Origin: DASYVD01 sp050693035
Lineage (GTDB): Bacteria; Actinomycetota; UBA4738; CALAEC01
DNA: 39,633 nucleotides
Assembly: GCA_050693035.1 (NCBI GenBank)
Contig: JBOGWB010000056.1
Coordinates: forward strand, 1-39,633
Direction of reading: 5' to 3'
Below, one piece after another: positions 31,400 to 38,915 of the stretch (position 1 is its first letter; every line of letters begins with the position of its first letter). Under the pieces are notes generated by a model. The model saw only the letters and a program-made list of their open reading frames with translations. It searched no databases and had not been told where the DNA came from. The position numbers were made by a program, and so were the translations under genes.

Positions 31400-31415
31400 C
31401 TGCCCCATGGGGCAG
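31400..31415. repeat. 16-base perfect palindrome before the beta-helix gene
   Basis: CTGCCCCATGGGGCAG, perfectly self-complementary, lies in the 116-base gap between the APS kinase stop (31420) and the beta-helix start (31303). It could be an operator of the beta-helix gene or a short terminator of the APS kinase transcript; no T-run supports the latter. Confidence 0.4.
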
Positions 31416-31419
31416 GACC

Positions 31420-32019
31420 CTAGCCTGTGGGGAGGTACCCCAGTTCCACCAGCCGGGCCACCACCCGCCCGGCGGACTCCTCGGGGGTGAGCCGCTCGGT
31501 CTGCACGACGACCTCTGGACTCTCCGGTGGCTCGTATGGATCGGACACGCCGGTGAAGTTGGCGATCTCCCCCGCCAGGGCCTTGGCGTACAACCCCTTG
31601 CGGTCCCGGCGGATGCACTCTTCGAGCGAGCAGTCCACGAAGACTTCCACGAACCTGCCGACGTGCTTCCGGACCTCGTCCCGGATCGCCCGGTAGGGGG
31701 AGATCGCCGAGCACACGACGGCGACGCCGTGGTAGGTGAGCCGCTCCGCGACCCACCCGATGCGGAGGATGTTCGCGTCTCGATCCTCCCGGGAGAACCC
31801 CAGCCCCTTCGACAGGTGGGTGCGGACCACGTCGCCGTCGAGGAGCTCCCACCGAACCCCCCGGCGCTCGAGCTCCCGACACAGGAGCTCGGCGATGGTT
31901 GACTTGCCCGAGCCCGACAGACCCGTGAACCACACCGTGAAGCCGCCGGCCGCCGGCTCCGGCCCGAAGTGCTTCGACGTGGTGATCCACGCCTCGTGTG
32001 GAGAGTCCTGGAGGGTCAC
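31420..32019 (-). CDS. cysC: Adenylylsulfate (APS) kinase
   Basis: Phosphorylates APS to PAPS, the universal sulfate donor. The 199-residue protein has the P-loop GLSGSGKST (33-41), the ELLDGDVVRTHLSKGLGFSREDRD segment that binds APS, the RDVRKHVGRF-like basic stretch and the lid region DRKGLYAKALAGEI. No ATP sulfurylase domain is fused. The start is GTG at 32019, overlapping the stop of the upstream phosphodiesterase-like gene by four bases (GTGA), so they are coupled. The PAPS made could be used by the sulfotransferase at 27.7 kb. An open frame upstream is a shadow. Confidence 0.92.
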   Translation of the reverse strand: MTLQDSPHEAWITTSKHFGPEPAAGGFTVWFTGLSGSGKSTIAELLCRELERRGVRWELLDGDVVRTHLSKGLGFSREDRDANILRIGWVAERLTYHGVAVVCSAISPYRAIRDEVRKHVGRFVEVFVDCSLEECIRRDRKGLYAKALAGEIANFTGVSDPYEPPESPEVVVQTERLTPEESAGRVVARLVELGYLPTG

Positions 32020-33410
32020 AGGATGCTCCTCCCCTGCACACCTTCCGGCTGGGAGAGGTCGTAGAGGTTCATGATCGTGGGACCCACGTCGATCAGCCGC
32101 AATCCTTCCCGGGGACCGGGATCGGCTCCGGTCGCACCGGACAGGGCGAAGACGCCGAAGCGGTCGTGGTTGGCGCCGTCCGGCCCGATGTCGTTCTCGT
32201 AGGTGAACACACCACCGTCCTCCCCCATCCCGAGCGTCCCCACCGAGCGCCACTCGAGGTCGCCGAAATAGACGATGAGGTCCGGAGCGACCCCCCGCAC
32301 CTCGGGGTAGACGTCCTGCGGCTTGAACACCCGATTGCCCAAGGGTTTCCCGTCCGGGCCGGCCATGGCCTCGAGCTTCGCGGTCAGCTCGTCGCGGACC
32401 CGCTCGTAGTCGGCCGGTTCAACCACTCCCTGGGGCTCTCGGCCCTTGACGTTCAGGAAGAGGCGGCCGTAGTAGCCACCGTCGCCCCAGGCGACGGTGT
32501 TCGACCAATCCACGGGGGCCTCCGCGATCTTCGTCCGCCCTTCCAGGGAGCCCCCCACGGCCAGGTACCCTTCGCTCACCAGCCAGTCGTTGAAGCACAC
32601 GCCTCCGGTCATCGCCCGGGCGCCGTGGTCGGACATCAGGATGATCACGGCGTCGTCGGGGAGCGCCTCGAGGAGCGACCCGACTTCCTTGTCGAGCACC
32701 TGGTAGTAATCGCGAAAGGCCGTCTCGAACGGGTTCCCCGGCTCGTACTTCGGGTGAGCGGGGTCCCAGTGGTGCCAGAACACGTGGTGGAGCCGGTCGG
32801 TCCCCATCTCGACCATCATGAAGAAGTCCCAGGGCTTGGAGCGGATCAGCTTGCGGGCCACGGCGAAACGCCGCTTCGTCATGGCGTGGACCTGCTCCAG
32901 GACGTGCTCCTCGCCCCTCTCGCGGAAGTTGGGGACGTCGAAGATGTATTCGCCGACCTCATCCTCGACTTCGGTGGCGAGCTCCGCCGGCCACGTGTAG
33001 GAGCTCGCCGAAGGCGGGGTGAGGAAGCATGATATCCGCCATCCCTCCACCGGCTTCACGGGATACGCGGGAGGCACCCCGATCAGGAGCGACTTCTTCC
33101 CCGTCTCGCCCAGCAGGTCCCACACGGCCGGTTCCGTGACAGCCTGCGAGGTGGCGATGGACAGGCCCTCGTAACTCCTGTCCCGGCGGTTCCGGAACCC
33201 GTAGATGCCGAGCTGGCCGGGAGTCTTTCCCGTCATCGCACAGGCCCATGCGGGGACGGTGATCGGCGGGGTGATGCTCTCCAGGTCCCCGTGCAGGCTG
33301 CCGGCGATGAGCTTCGAGATGTTGGGCACCTCGTCGGCCAGCCGGTCGAAGAGGAGGGCCGGGGTTCCGCAGTCCAGGCCGATGACGGCCACCCGTGGTC
33401 CATCGGTCAT
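32016..33410 (-). CDS. Alkaline phosphatase superfamily (type I phosphodiesterase/nucleotide pyrophosphatase-like)
   Basis: A 464-residue protein of the alkaline phosphatase superfamily. Near the N-terminus GLDCGT (Asp13) and SITPPITVPAWACAMTGKTPGQLGIYGF give the metal and nucleophile sites; SDHGAR, and NHDRFGVF near the end, give the remaining metal ligands. No signal peptide, so cytoplasmic. It resembles 'type I phosphodiesterase' proteins often found beside sulfate-activation or glycan genes; a nucleotide pyrophosphatase, phosphodiesterase or sulfatase-like role is possible. ATG start at 33410 with AAGGAG 8 bases upstream; the next gene, APS kinase, overlaps by four bases, suggesting a link to APS/PAPS or its breakdown product. 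Confidence 0.82.
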   Translation of the reverse strand: MTDGPRVAVIGLDCGTPALLFDRLADEVPNISKLIAGSLHGDLESITPPITVPAWACAMTGKTPGQLGIYGFRNRRDRSYEGLSIATSQAVTEPAVWDLLGETGKKSLLIGVPPAYPVKPVEGWRISCFLTPPSASSYTWPAELATEVEDEVGEYIFDVPNFRERGEEHVLEQVHAMTKRRFAVARKLIRSKPWDFFMMVEMGTDRLHHVFWHHWDPAHPKYEPGNPFETAFRDYYQVLDKEVGSLLEALPDDAVIILMSDHGARAMTGGVCFNDWLVSEGYLAVGGSLEGRTKIAEAPVDWSNTVAWGDGGYYGRLFLNVKGREPQGVVEPADYERVRDELTAKLEAMAGPDGKPLGNRVFKPQDVYPEVRGVAPDLIVYFGDLEWRSVGTLGMGEDGGVFTYENDIGPDGANHDRFGVFALSGATGADPGPREGLRLIDVGPTIMNLYDLSQPEGVQGRSIL

Positions 33411-33505
33411 CGAGACGCTCCTTGGTCCTCGTGAAGTCGTGAAGAGGAGCGGCGCCGCCAGGGCGCGCTCCGAACGACACATTCTAGTACGTCGGTGGCG
33501 CTGCC

Positions 33506-33511
33506 TATAAT
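33506..33511 (+). promoter_or_regulatory. Consensus -10 box of a leaderless transcript
   Basis: A perfect TATAAT ends six bases before the GTG of the mini coiled-coil gene. Transcription would begin at or very near the start codon, with no room for a ribosome-binding site, so leaderless translation is implied. No clear -35 is visible. Confidence 0.65.
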
Positions 33512-33517
33512 TGGACC

Positions 33518-33772
33518 GTGGCGGAGACCTGGACGGTCATCGGGATCCTCGGGGCGTTCTCGCTCACCCTCTTGGTGCTGCACGCCACCCTGCACGCCAG
33601 GTTCGACTCGGTCTACGCCCGGTTCGATCGCGTCGACGCTCGGTTCGACGGAGTCGACGCTCGGTTCGACGGACTCTCTCAGGAGATCCGGGCTCTCGGA
33701 GACCGCCTGGAGGGTCGCATGGACCGGCTCGAGGAGCGGCTTGCCGCCCACGAGCGATCGCATCCTTCCTGA
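33518..33772 (+). CDS. Mini membrane-anchored coiled-coil protein with heptad duplication
   Basis: An 84-residue protein: an N-terminal membrane helix (WTVIGILGAFSLTLLVLH, about 5-22) and a long coiled coil built of VxARFDx heptads (about 30-50), continuing EIRALGDRLEGRMDRLEERLAAHE. The heptads are encoded by three 21-base near-identical DNA repeats. Related to the product at 26245. Likely a small oligomeric membrane protein; function unknown. GTG start fixed by a TATAAT six bases upstream. Confidence 0.7.
   Translation: MAETWTVIGILGAFSLTLLVLHATLHARFDSVYARFDRVDARFDGVDARFDGLSQEIRALGDRLEGRMDRLEERLAAHERSHPS
33611..33673 (+). repeat. Three tandem 21-base repeats inside the coiled-coil gene
   Basis: Units 33611-33631, 33632-33652 and 33653-33673. 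The last two are identical (GTCGACGCTCGGTTCGACGGA is the 21-base unit's reading, given by its key parts GTCGACGCT and CGGTTCGACGGA); the first differs at a few positions. Each encodes one heptad, so the protein can lengthen or shorten by whole coiled-coil turns through repeat slippage. Confidence 0.85.
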
Positions 33773-33827
33773 CCGACCCGCTCCGGATTTCGACCCTCGG
33801 GTACCCCGCTGGCATGATGGCGGCGTC

Positions 33828-34226
33828 GTGAACGTCCTCAGGCGGGTGCTCTACCTCCAGGCCGGCGTGTCTGCCGCTCTGGGGATCCCTCTCGTGGTGG
33901 CTCCGCGTCTCGTGCTCGTCAATCTCCTACAGCAGCCCGCGTATCCCGATTACTCGTGGGCCCGGATCACCGGCATCGGCGCCTTCGCCATGGCCCTCCT
34001 GATGGTGCTGGTGGCGCACCACGCCGAACAGACGTGGTGGTGGTCGTGGGCGTTCGTGGTGCTGAGGGCAGGCGAGGGCCTGGTGGCCACGCTGAACGCG
34101 CTGTTCGGCCTGCCCGACGGGGCCGCCGCGTGGCCGTGGTGGGCGTTCGCCGGCCTGTCCTGGGCGTTCGTCGCCGGGCTGGTCTACGGACTGGCGCGGG
34201 CGGGCGTGGAGCGCCCCCCCGTATAG
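33828..34226 (+). CDS. Four-helix membrane protein, function unknown
   Basis: A 132-residue protein with four hydrophobic segments: VLYLQAGVSAALGIPLVVAP, ITGIGAFAMALLMVLVAHH, WWWSWAFVVLRAGEGLVATL and WWAFAGLSWAFVAGLVYGL. The layout resembles small DoxX/DUF4345-like membrane proteins but no diagnostic motif is seen. The start is GTG at 33828; CATGAT 10 bases upstream may serve as -10. An open frame continues upstream through the previous gene but is a shadow. Confidence 0.65.
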   Translation: MNVLRRVLYLQAGVSAALGIPLVVAPRLVLVNLLQQPAYPDYSWARITGIGAFAMALLMVLVAHHAEQTWWWSWAFVVLRAGEGLVATLNALFGLPDGAAAWPWWAFAGLSWAFVAGLVYGLARAGVERPPV

Positions 34227-34235
34227 CCCTCTGTC

Positions 34236-34247
34236 GTCACATGTGAC
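34236..34247. promoter_or_regulatory. Palindrome GTCACATGTGAC upstream of the histidine kinase
   Basis: A perfect 12-base palindrome 108 bases before the kinase start and just past the stop of the membrane-protein gene. It may be an operator for the kinase gene; no regulator is assigned. Confidence 0.35.
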
Positions 34248-34355
34248 TCATGTTCCTCAGACGTTAAAGGCCGGCGGGGAAGACAACGACAATCATGGAG
34301 GAAATAGAAGCGTCTGAGCGAACCAATACAAGTACCGGAGAATCGGGTAGCGACC

Positions 34356-35744
34356 GTGCGGAAGCTCTCACTCATGCAGAAGTTCGTCGTGCTCAGCCTG
34401 GCGGCGATCATCCCGACCGGGCTGGCGGTCGGGTTCATCCTGGCCCAGCAGATCGAGAGCAGGGCGTTGGCGGAAGCGCGGCAGAACACGTCGCTGTTGG
34501 CGAACGCCGTCATCGCCCCCCTCGTCACACGGGAGGACCTGGGGGGACTCTCCCCGGAGCGACTGGCCGAGCTCGACCGGCTGATCCGAGAGAGGGTCGT
34601 TCCCCACGACGTGGCCCAAGTGAAGCTGTGGAACCCCGGCGGCAGGGTGATCTATTCGAACTTCCGTGAGCTCGTGGGAAAGAAGTTCGGCGTGTCCCAT
34701 CATCTGGAGGAGGCACTGAGCGGAGACGTCATCTCGCACGTCTCCAACCTGGAAGCAGCCGAGCACGACGAGCTGCGGCAGCTGGGGCAGGCGCTCGAGG
34801 TCTACGTTCCCCTCCGACTGGACGGCGATATCGTGGGCGCCTTCGAGATCTACCGGCCGTACCGGCCTATCCAGGCGGGCATCCGTGCGGACCGGCGCCG
34901 CTTGTACGCCGTCCTGGCCGGGGGAATGCTCTTCCTGTTCGTGATCTTGTGGCGGGTCGTGCGCGGGGCGTCCCGAGCGCTGGTGCACCAAGCCGACGAG
35001 CTCGCCGTTCTCTACGCCCGCGAGCATGAAACGGTGGCTCGGCTTCGAGAGGTCGACGAATTGAAGACCGACATCGTCGCCACCGTCACGCACGAGCTTC
35101 GGACACCGGTGACGTCGATGCGGGGCAGCCTGGAGACCCTGCTGTCACGAGGATCGGCCCTCCAGCCCGGCGAGTGGGAGGAGCTCATCCGCATCGCCAA
35201 CCGCGGCGCCCAGCGCATGCAGGCCCTCGTCGACGAGTTGCTCGAGGTGCCCCGGCTCTACTCCGGGGAGCGGCGCGTGTCCATCGAGTCCATCCACCTC
35301 GCTCCGCTGATCGCCGAGCTGACCAACGGACACGATGGGCGGGTGCGGACCGAGATCGCACCCAGCATTGCCGTCGTGACCACGGACCGAGCGGCTCTCC
35401 GGCAGATCGTGGCCCTGTTGCTCGACAACGCCCTCAAGTTCTCGCCGCCAGACGCCCCCGTGACCATCCGGGTCTCGGAGGAAGACGAAGGGGTCCACAT
35501 CTCCGTCGAGGACGAAGGCCCGGGGGTGCCTCCGGGCGAGGAGGAACGGATCTTCGAGCCCTTCTACCAAGCGGAGCGGGCCCACACCCGGACCAAGGGC
35601 GGCGTGGGGCTGGGACTCCACCTCGCCTCGAAGATGGCCACCCTGATCGGGGGCAGCCTCACGCTCGACAGGAGTCGAACGAAAGGCGCGGCCTTCGTGC
35701 TCTCCCTTCCCCCCTCTTCGCGGGAAGAGCTAGCCGCGAGCTGA
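34356..35744 (+). CDS. Orphan sensor histidine kinase
   Basis: A 462-residue membrane kinase. TM1 (about 9-31), an extracytoplasmic sensor region (about 32-182) of sCACHE/PAS-like character (VKLWNPGGRVIYSNF, EVYVPLRLDGDIVGAFEIYRPYR), TM2 (about 183-202), a helical linker, the DHp H-box VTHELRTP with phospho-acceptor His246, and the catalytic domain: N box LLLDNALKFSPP, G1 DEGPGVPP, F box FEPFYQ, G2 GGVGLGLHL. No response regulator is adjacent on either side, so its partner lies elsewhere. Start GTG at 34356. It ends 17 bases from the convergent groEL. Confidence 0.9.
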   Translation: MRKLSLMQKFVVLSLAAIIPTGLAVGFILAQQIESRALAEARQNTSLLANAVIAPLVTREDLGGLSPERLAELDRLIRERVVPHDVAQVKLWNPGGRVIYSNFRELVGKKFGVSHHLEEALSGDVISHVSNLEAAEHDELRQLGQALEVYVPLRLDGDIVGAFEIYRPYRPIQAGIRADRRRLYAVLAGGMLFLFVILWRVVRGASRALVHQADELAVLYAREHETVARLREVDELKTDIVATVTHELRTPVTSMRGSLETLLSRGSALQPGEWEELIRIANRGAQRMQALVDELLEVPRLYSGERRVSIESIHLAPLIAELTNGHDGRVRTEIAPSIAVVTTDRAALRQIVALLLDNALKFSPPDAPVTIRVSEEDEGVHISVEDEGPGVPPGEEERIFEPFYQAERAHTRTKGGVGLGLHLASKMATLIGGSLTLDRSRTKGAAFVLSLPPSSREELAAS

Positions 35745-35761
35745 TCCCCGGCCGGTACCAG

Positions 35762-37384
35762 CTAGTGCATGTGGCCGTGACCACCGGCTGCGGCGCCGTC
35801 CTCTTCCTCTTCCTCGGGCTTCTCCACCACCGTGGCGTCGGTGGTGAGGACCAGCGCCGCGATGGAGGCGGCGTTCTGGAGGGCCGAGCGAGTGACCTTG
35901 GCCGGGTCGATGATCCCCAGCTTGAACATGTCCACCCACTCCCCCGTGGCCGCGTCGAAGCCGGCGGCGTCCTTCTCCGACCGGATCCGCTCGACGATCA
36001 CGGAGCCCTCGTATCCCGCGTTCTGCGCGATCAGCCGGGCCGGCTCCGCCAGGGCGCGCCGGACGATCTGCGCCCCGGTGTCCTCGTCCCCATCGAACCC
36101 GAGCCCCTCGAGGGCGCTCTCGGCCCGGATCAGAGTGACGCCGCCGCCCGGAACGATGCCCTCCTCGATGGCCGCGCGGGTCGCGGAGAGAGCATCCTCG
36201 ATCCGGTGCTTCTTCTCCTTCAGCTCGACCTCGGTGGCAGCCCCAACGCGGATCACGGCAACACCGCCGGCCAGCTTGGCCAGTCGCTCCTGGAGCTTCT
36301 CCTTGTCCCAGTCGGAATCGGTGTTCTCGATCTCCGCTCGGATCTGCTGGATCCGGCCCTTGATCAGCCCCTCGTTGCCCGCGCCGTCGACGATCGTGGT
36401 GTCGTCCTTGGTCACCACGACCTTCTTGGCCTGGCCCAGCATGTCCATGCTGACGTTCTCCAGCTTGATCCCGATCTCGTCCGAGATGACCTGCCCGCCG
36501 GTGAGGACGGCGATGTCTTCGAGCATGGCCTTCCTTCGCTCACCGAACCCCGGAGCCTTGACGGCGACGGACTTGAACGTCCCCCGGATCTTGTTCACCA
36601 CCAGGGTCGCCAGGGCCTCACCCTCCACGTCCTCCGCGATGATCGCCAGCGCCTTGCCGCCCTGCATGACCTTCTCCAGGACCGGCAGGAGGTCCTGGAC
36701 GCTGGAGATCTTCCTCGAGGCCAGGAGGATGTAGGGGTCGTCGAGGACGACCTCCATCCGCTCGGGATCCGTCACGAAGTACGGCGAGATGTAGCCCTTG
36801 TCGAACTGCATGCCCTCGACGAACTCGAGCTCCATGCCGAAGGTCTGGGACTCCTCCACCGTCACCACGCCATCCTTGCCCACCTTCTCCAGGGCCTCCG
36901 CGATGAGGTCTCCGATCGCGGGGTCGGCGGCAGAGATGGAGGCGACGTGGGCCACGTCGTCCTTCCCGTCGATGTCGCGGGCTTGCTTCTGGATGGCCTC
37001 GACAACGGCGGCGACGCCCTTCTCGATGCCCCGCTTGAGAGCCATCGGGTTGGCCCCCGCGGCGACGTTCTTCATCCCCAGACGGACCATGGCCTGCGCG
37101 AGAACCGTGGCCGTGGTGGTGCCGTCACCGGCGACGTCGTTGGTCTTGGTGGCGACTTCCTTGGCGAGCTGGGCTCCCAGGTTCTCCCACGGGTCCTCCA
37201 GCTCGATCTCCTTGGCGATGGTCACGCCGTCGTTGGTGATGGTGGGCGCGCCCCACTTCTTGTCCAGGACCACGTTCCGGCCCTTCGGACCCAGGGTAAC
37301 GCTGACCGCGTCGGCCAGGTGGTTCACCCCAGCCTCCAGGGCCCGGCGGGCCTCCTCTTCGAACCGCAACTGCTTCACAGGCAT
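35762..37384 (-). CDS. groEL: Chaperonin GroEL (Hsp60)
   Basis: ATP-driven folding chamber that works with GroES. The 540-residue protein has VSVTLGPKGRNVVLDKKWGAP, the ATP-site NDVAGDGTTTATVLAQAMV, the conserved GMKNVAAGANPMALKRGI and the C-terminal EEGIVPGGGVTLI, GDEDTGAQIV. The tail is GGHGHMH instead of the GGM repeats of E. coli, typical of actinobacterial GroEL1-like chaperonins with His-rich ends. ATG at 37384 with GAGGAGG upstream. Co-transcribed with groES, 66 bases downstream of it, with a small hairpin in between. Confidence 0.97.
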   Translation of the reverse strand: MPVKQLRFEEEARRALEAGVNHLADAVSVTLGPKGRNVVLDKKWGAPTITNDGVTIAKEIELEDPWENLGAQLAKEVATKTNDVAGDGTTTATVLAQAMVRLGMKNVAAGANPMALKRGIEKGVAAVVEAIQKQARDIDGKDDVAHVASISAADPAIGDLIAEALEKVGKDGVVTVEESQTFGMELEFVEGMQFDKGYISPYFVTDPERMEVVLDDPYILLASRKISSVQDLLPVLEKVMQGGKALAIIAEDVEGEALATLVVNKIRGTFKSVAVKAPGFGERRKAMLEDIAVLTGGQVISDEIGIKLENVSMDMLGQAKKVVVTKDDTTIVDGAGNEGLIKGRIQQIRAEIENTDSDWDKEKLQERLAKLAGGVAVIRVGAATEVELKEKKHRIEDALSATRAAIEEGIVPGGGVTLIRAESALEGLGFDGDEDTGAQIVRRALAEPARLIAQNAGYEGSVIVERIRSEKDAAGFDAATGEWVDMFKLGIIDPAKVTRSALQNAASIAALVLTTDATVVEKPEEEEEDGAAAGGHGHMH

Positions 37385-37400
37385 GTTGGAACCTCCTCAG

Positions 37401-37418
37401 GCCGCCCGGGCGGGCGGC
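37401..37418 (-). other. Intercistronic hairpin, groES-groEL
   Basis: Seven-base arms GCCGCCC and GGGCGGC around a 4-base loop in the 66-base gap between groES and groEL. Probably an RNA-processing or attenuating structure that adjusts the chaperonin-to-cochaperonin ratio. Confidence 0.4.
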
Positions 37419-37450
37419 GTGGCTGCAGGGTCGTGGCGCGCACTGGGCGC

Positions 37451-37747
37451 CTACTTCTTGACGATGGCCAGGATGTCTCGGGACGAGAGGACCAGGTACT
37501 CCTCGCCCTCCACCTTGACCTCGGTCCCCCCGTACTTCGAGTACAGGATCTTGTCCCCCACCTTCACGTCCATGGGAACGCGCTTTCCGTCCTCGAAGCG
37601 CCCGGGGCCGGCGGCCTTGATCAGGCCCTGCTGAGGCTTCTCCTTGGCGGTGTCGGGGATGACGATCCCGGAGACCGTGGTCTCCTCCTCTTCCTCGGGC
37701 TTGACGACGACCCGGTCCTCCAACGGCTCGAGCTGGAACTTGGCCAT
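37451..37747 (-). CDS. groES: Co-chaperonin GroES (Hsp10)
   Basis: A 98-residue lid of the GroEL chamber. It has LEPLEDRVVVKPEEEEETTVSGIVIPDTAKEKPQQG, with the mobile loop around SGIVIPD, and ends VLSSRDILAIV. Normal length. ATG at 37747 with GGAGGGA nine bases upstream. First gene of the groES-groEL operon, with a CIRCE element 26 bases before the start. Confidence 0.97.
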   Translation of the reverse strand: MAKFQLEPLEDRVVVKPEEEEETTVSGIVIPDTAKEKPQQGLIKAAGPGRFEDGKRVPMDVKVGDKILYSKYGGTEVKVEGEEYLVLSSRDILAIVKK

Positions 37748-37772
37748 TCGGTCCCTCCTTCTTCCCAGGTGG

Positions 37773-37799
37773 TTAGCACTCTTGCCCTTCGAGTGCTAA
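37773..37799 (-). promoter_or_regulatory. CIRCE element (HrcA operator)
   Basis: TTAGCACTC-N9-GAGTGCTAA, matching the consensus at all 18 arm positions. In many bacteria HrcA binds here and represses groESL until heat shock. It lies 25 bases upstream of the groES start codon, in its leader or promoter. Confidence 0.96.
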
Positions 37800-37827
37800 G
37801 TCTAGCGGGGGTCCGCCTGAACTGGCA

Positions 37828-37861
37828 ACCCGCCGGATGGCGGGTGGCCCCCTGGGGGGCC
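37828..37861. other. Two tandem hairpins upstream of the groES promoter
   Basis: ACCCGCC/GGCGGGT (7-base stem, loop GGAT) followed at once by GGCCCC/GGGGCC. They lie in the 303-base gap between groES and the plus-strand gene at 38051; apart from the CIRCE element this gap shows nothing else recognisable. Confidence 0.35.
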
Positions 37862-38050
37862 CGGCCTGGCCCGAAATGACCGGCCTTCTTTGTCCCGATG
37901 ACCCTTGCGTTCCCCCTTGGCGGGTGAGAGCCTTCCGCGGTTGTCTTCTGGCAGACCGAGCAAACGGGGATTGGTTGCTCGCTGCCCAGTGAACCCATCG
38001 GGATGGGGCTCCTCGCGGGAGGAGAGCCCTTGGAACGAGAAGGAGGAGCC

Positions 38051-38671
38051 GTGACACAGAGAAGGATCTGGCCCAGCGGATGGCGTGGAGTCGCGCTGAT
38101 CGTCGTGGGGATCTACATCGGGGCGACCATGATCACCCCGGCCGTTGCCCACGTGGCCGGCTGGACGCACAACTGGACGAACCACATCAAGCCGAAGACC
38201 GACGCCCGCTACTACACGAAGGCGCAGTCGAACTCGCGCTTCCTCCCCAGTGGGACGCTCCCGGCCGGGACCACGGTCCGGGGAGGGTTCTCGCAGAATG
38301 CGCCCTCCGGTTCGTTCGCCTTCGCCTCGTACAACTTCGCCGGGCAGTTCGCCGGCAACCTAGAGAGCCACTACGTGTCCATCGGAGGCACTCCCCCGGC
38401 TCAGTGCTCCGGAAGTGCGGCGGCTCCGACGGCCGCGGCGGGGCACCTGTGCCTGTACGAGGAAACCGCCACGAACATCGCCGGCACCTGCATCTACGAT
38501 CCGGAGACGTTCAACTGCACCGGCGCGAACGAGTTCGGCTTCGGGCTGGCCATCTACCCGAGCAACGCCTCGGCCCAGTTCTACGTGAGCGGGTCCTGGG
38601 CAGCCACCGGTGGAGCGGCGGGACCGACCGCTCTGAGCACCAAGGCCGCGCGCGCCGACCGGGCAGGATAG
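38051..38671 (+). CDS. Secreted protein with conserved membrane-anchor N-terminus (paralogue A)
   Basis: A 206-residue product. A basic N-terminus and a hydrophobic segment (GVALIVVGIYIGATMITPAVAHV, about 14-37, read by parts) act as signal peptide or anchor; the same segment recurs in the gene at 38916. Then HIKPKTDARYYTKAQSNSRFLP, a spacer, and a Cys-containing beta-rich domain (QCSGS, HLCLYEE, GTCIYDPETFNC: four cysteines likely to pair). No enzymatic motif. Start GTG at 38051 with AAGGAGGAG six bases upstream; a perfect terminator follows the stop. Confidence 0.78.
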   Translation: MTQRRIWPSGWRGVALIVVGIYIGATMITPAVAHVAGWTHNWTNHIKPKTDARYYTKAQSNSRFLPSGTLPAGTTVRGGFSQNAPSGSFAFASYNFAGQFAGNLESHYVSIGGTPPAQCSGSAAAPTAAAGHLCLYEETATNIAGTCIYDPETFNCTGANEFGFGLAIYPSNASAQFYVSGSWAATGGAAGPTALSTKAARADRAG

Positions 38672-38694
38672 GCGCTCGTCGCACGTTTGTAGGA

Positions 38695-38726
38695 GGAAGG
38701 GCGGGCTCTGGCGAGCCCGCCCTTCC
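38695..38726 (+). terminator. Terminator after secreted paralogue A
   Basis: A perfect 14-base stem (GGAAGGGCGGGCTC and complement) with a TGGC loop, 24 bases past the stop at 38671. The 3' side ends CCTTCCCCTTCCC, pyrimidine-rich. Confidence 0.75.
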
Positions 38727-38915
38727 CCTTCCCGCTGCCCGGCGCTCTGGCCTCCCTCTCGGGTAGGCGGAATTGACCAGGAAGACTGCACTTTGGGACC
38801 TTGGCCGAACGACCGAACCCTGCGACCCTTGCCTTCACCGATCCCCCGGCTGGGGGCGGTATCCGGCTGACGAGAGCCCGCCACAGCTGGCTCCGCCGAC
38901 TCGAAGGGGGATCGA

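Noticed and set aside
34295..34669. A plus-strand frame of 124 codons before and inside the histidine kinase gene
   Set aside because: It overlaps the kinase N-terminus out of frame and its product has no recognisable features.
35174..37879. A 901-codon plus-strand frame opposite groEL and groES
   Set aside because: Mirror of two certain genes; no domains.
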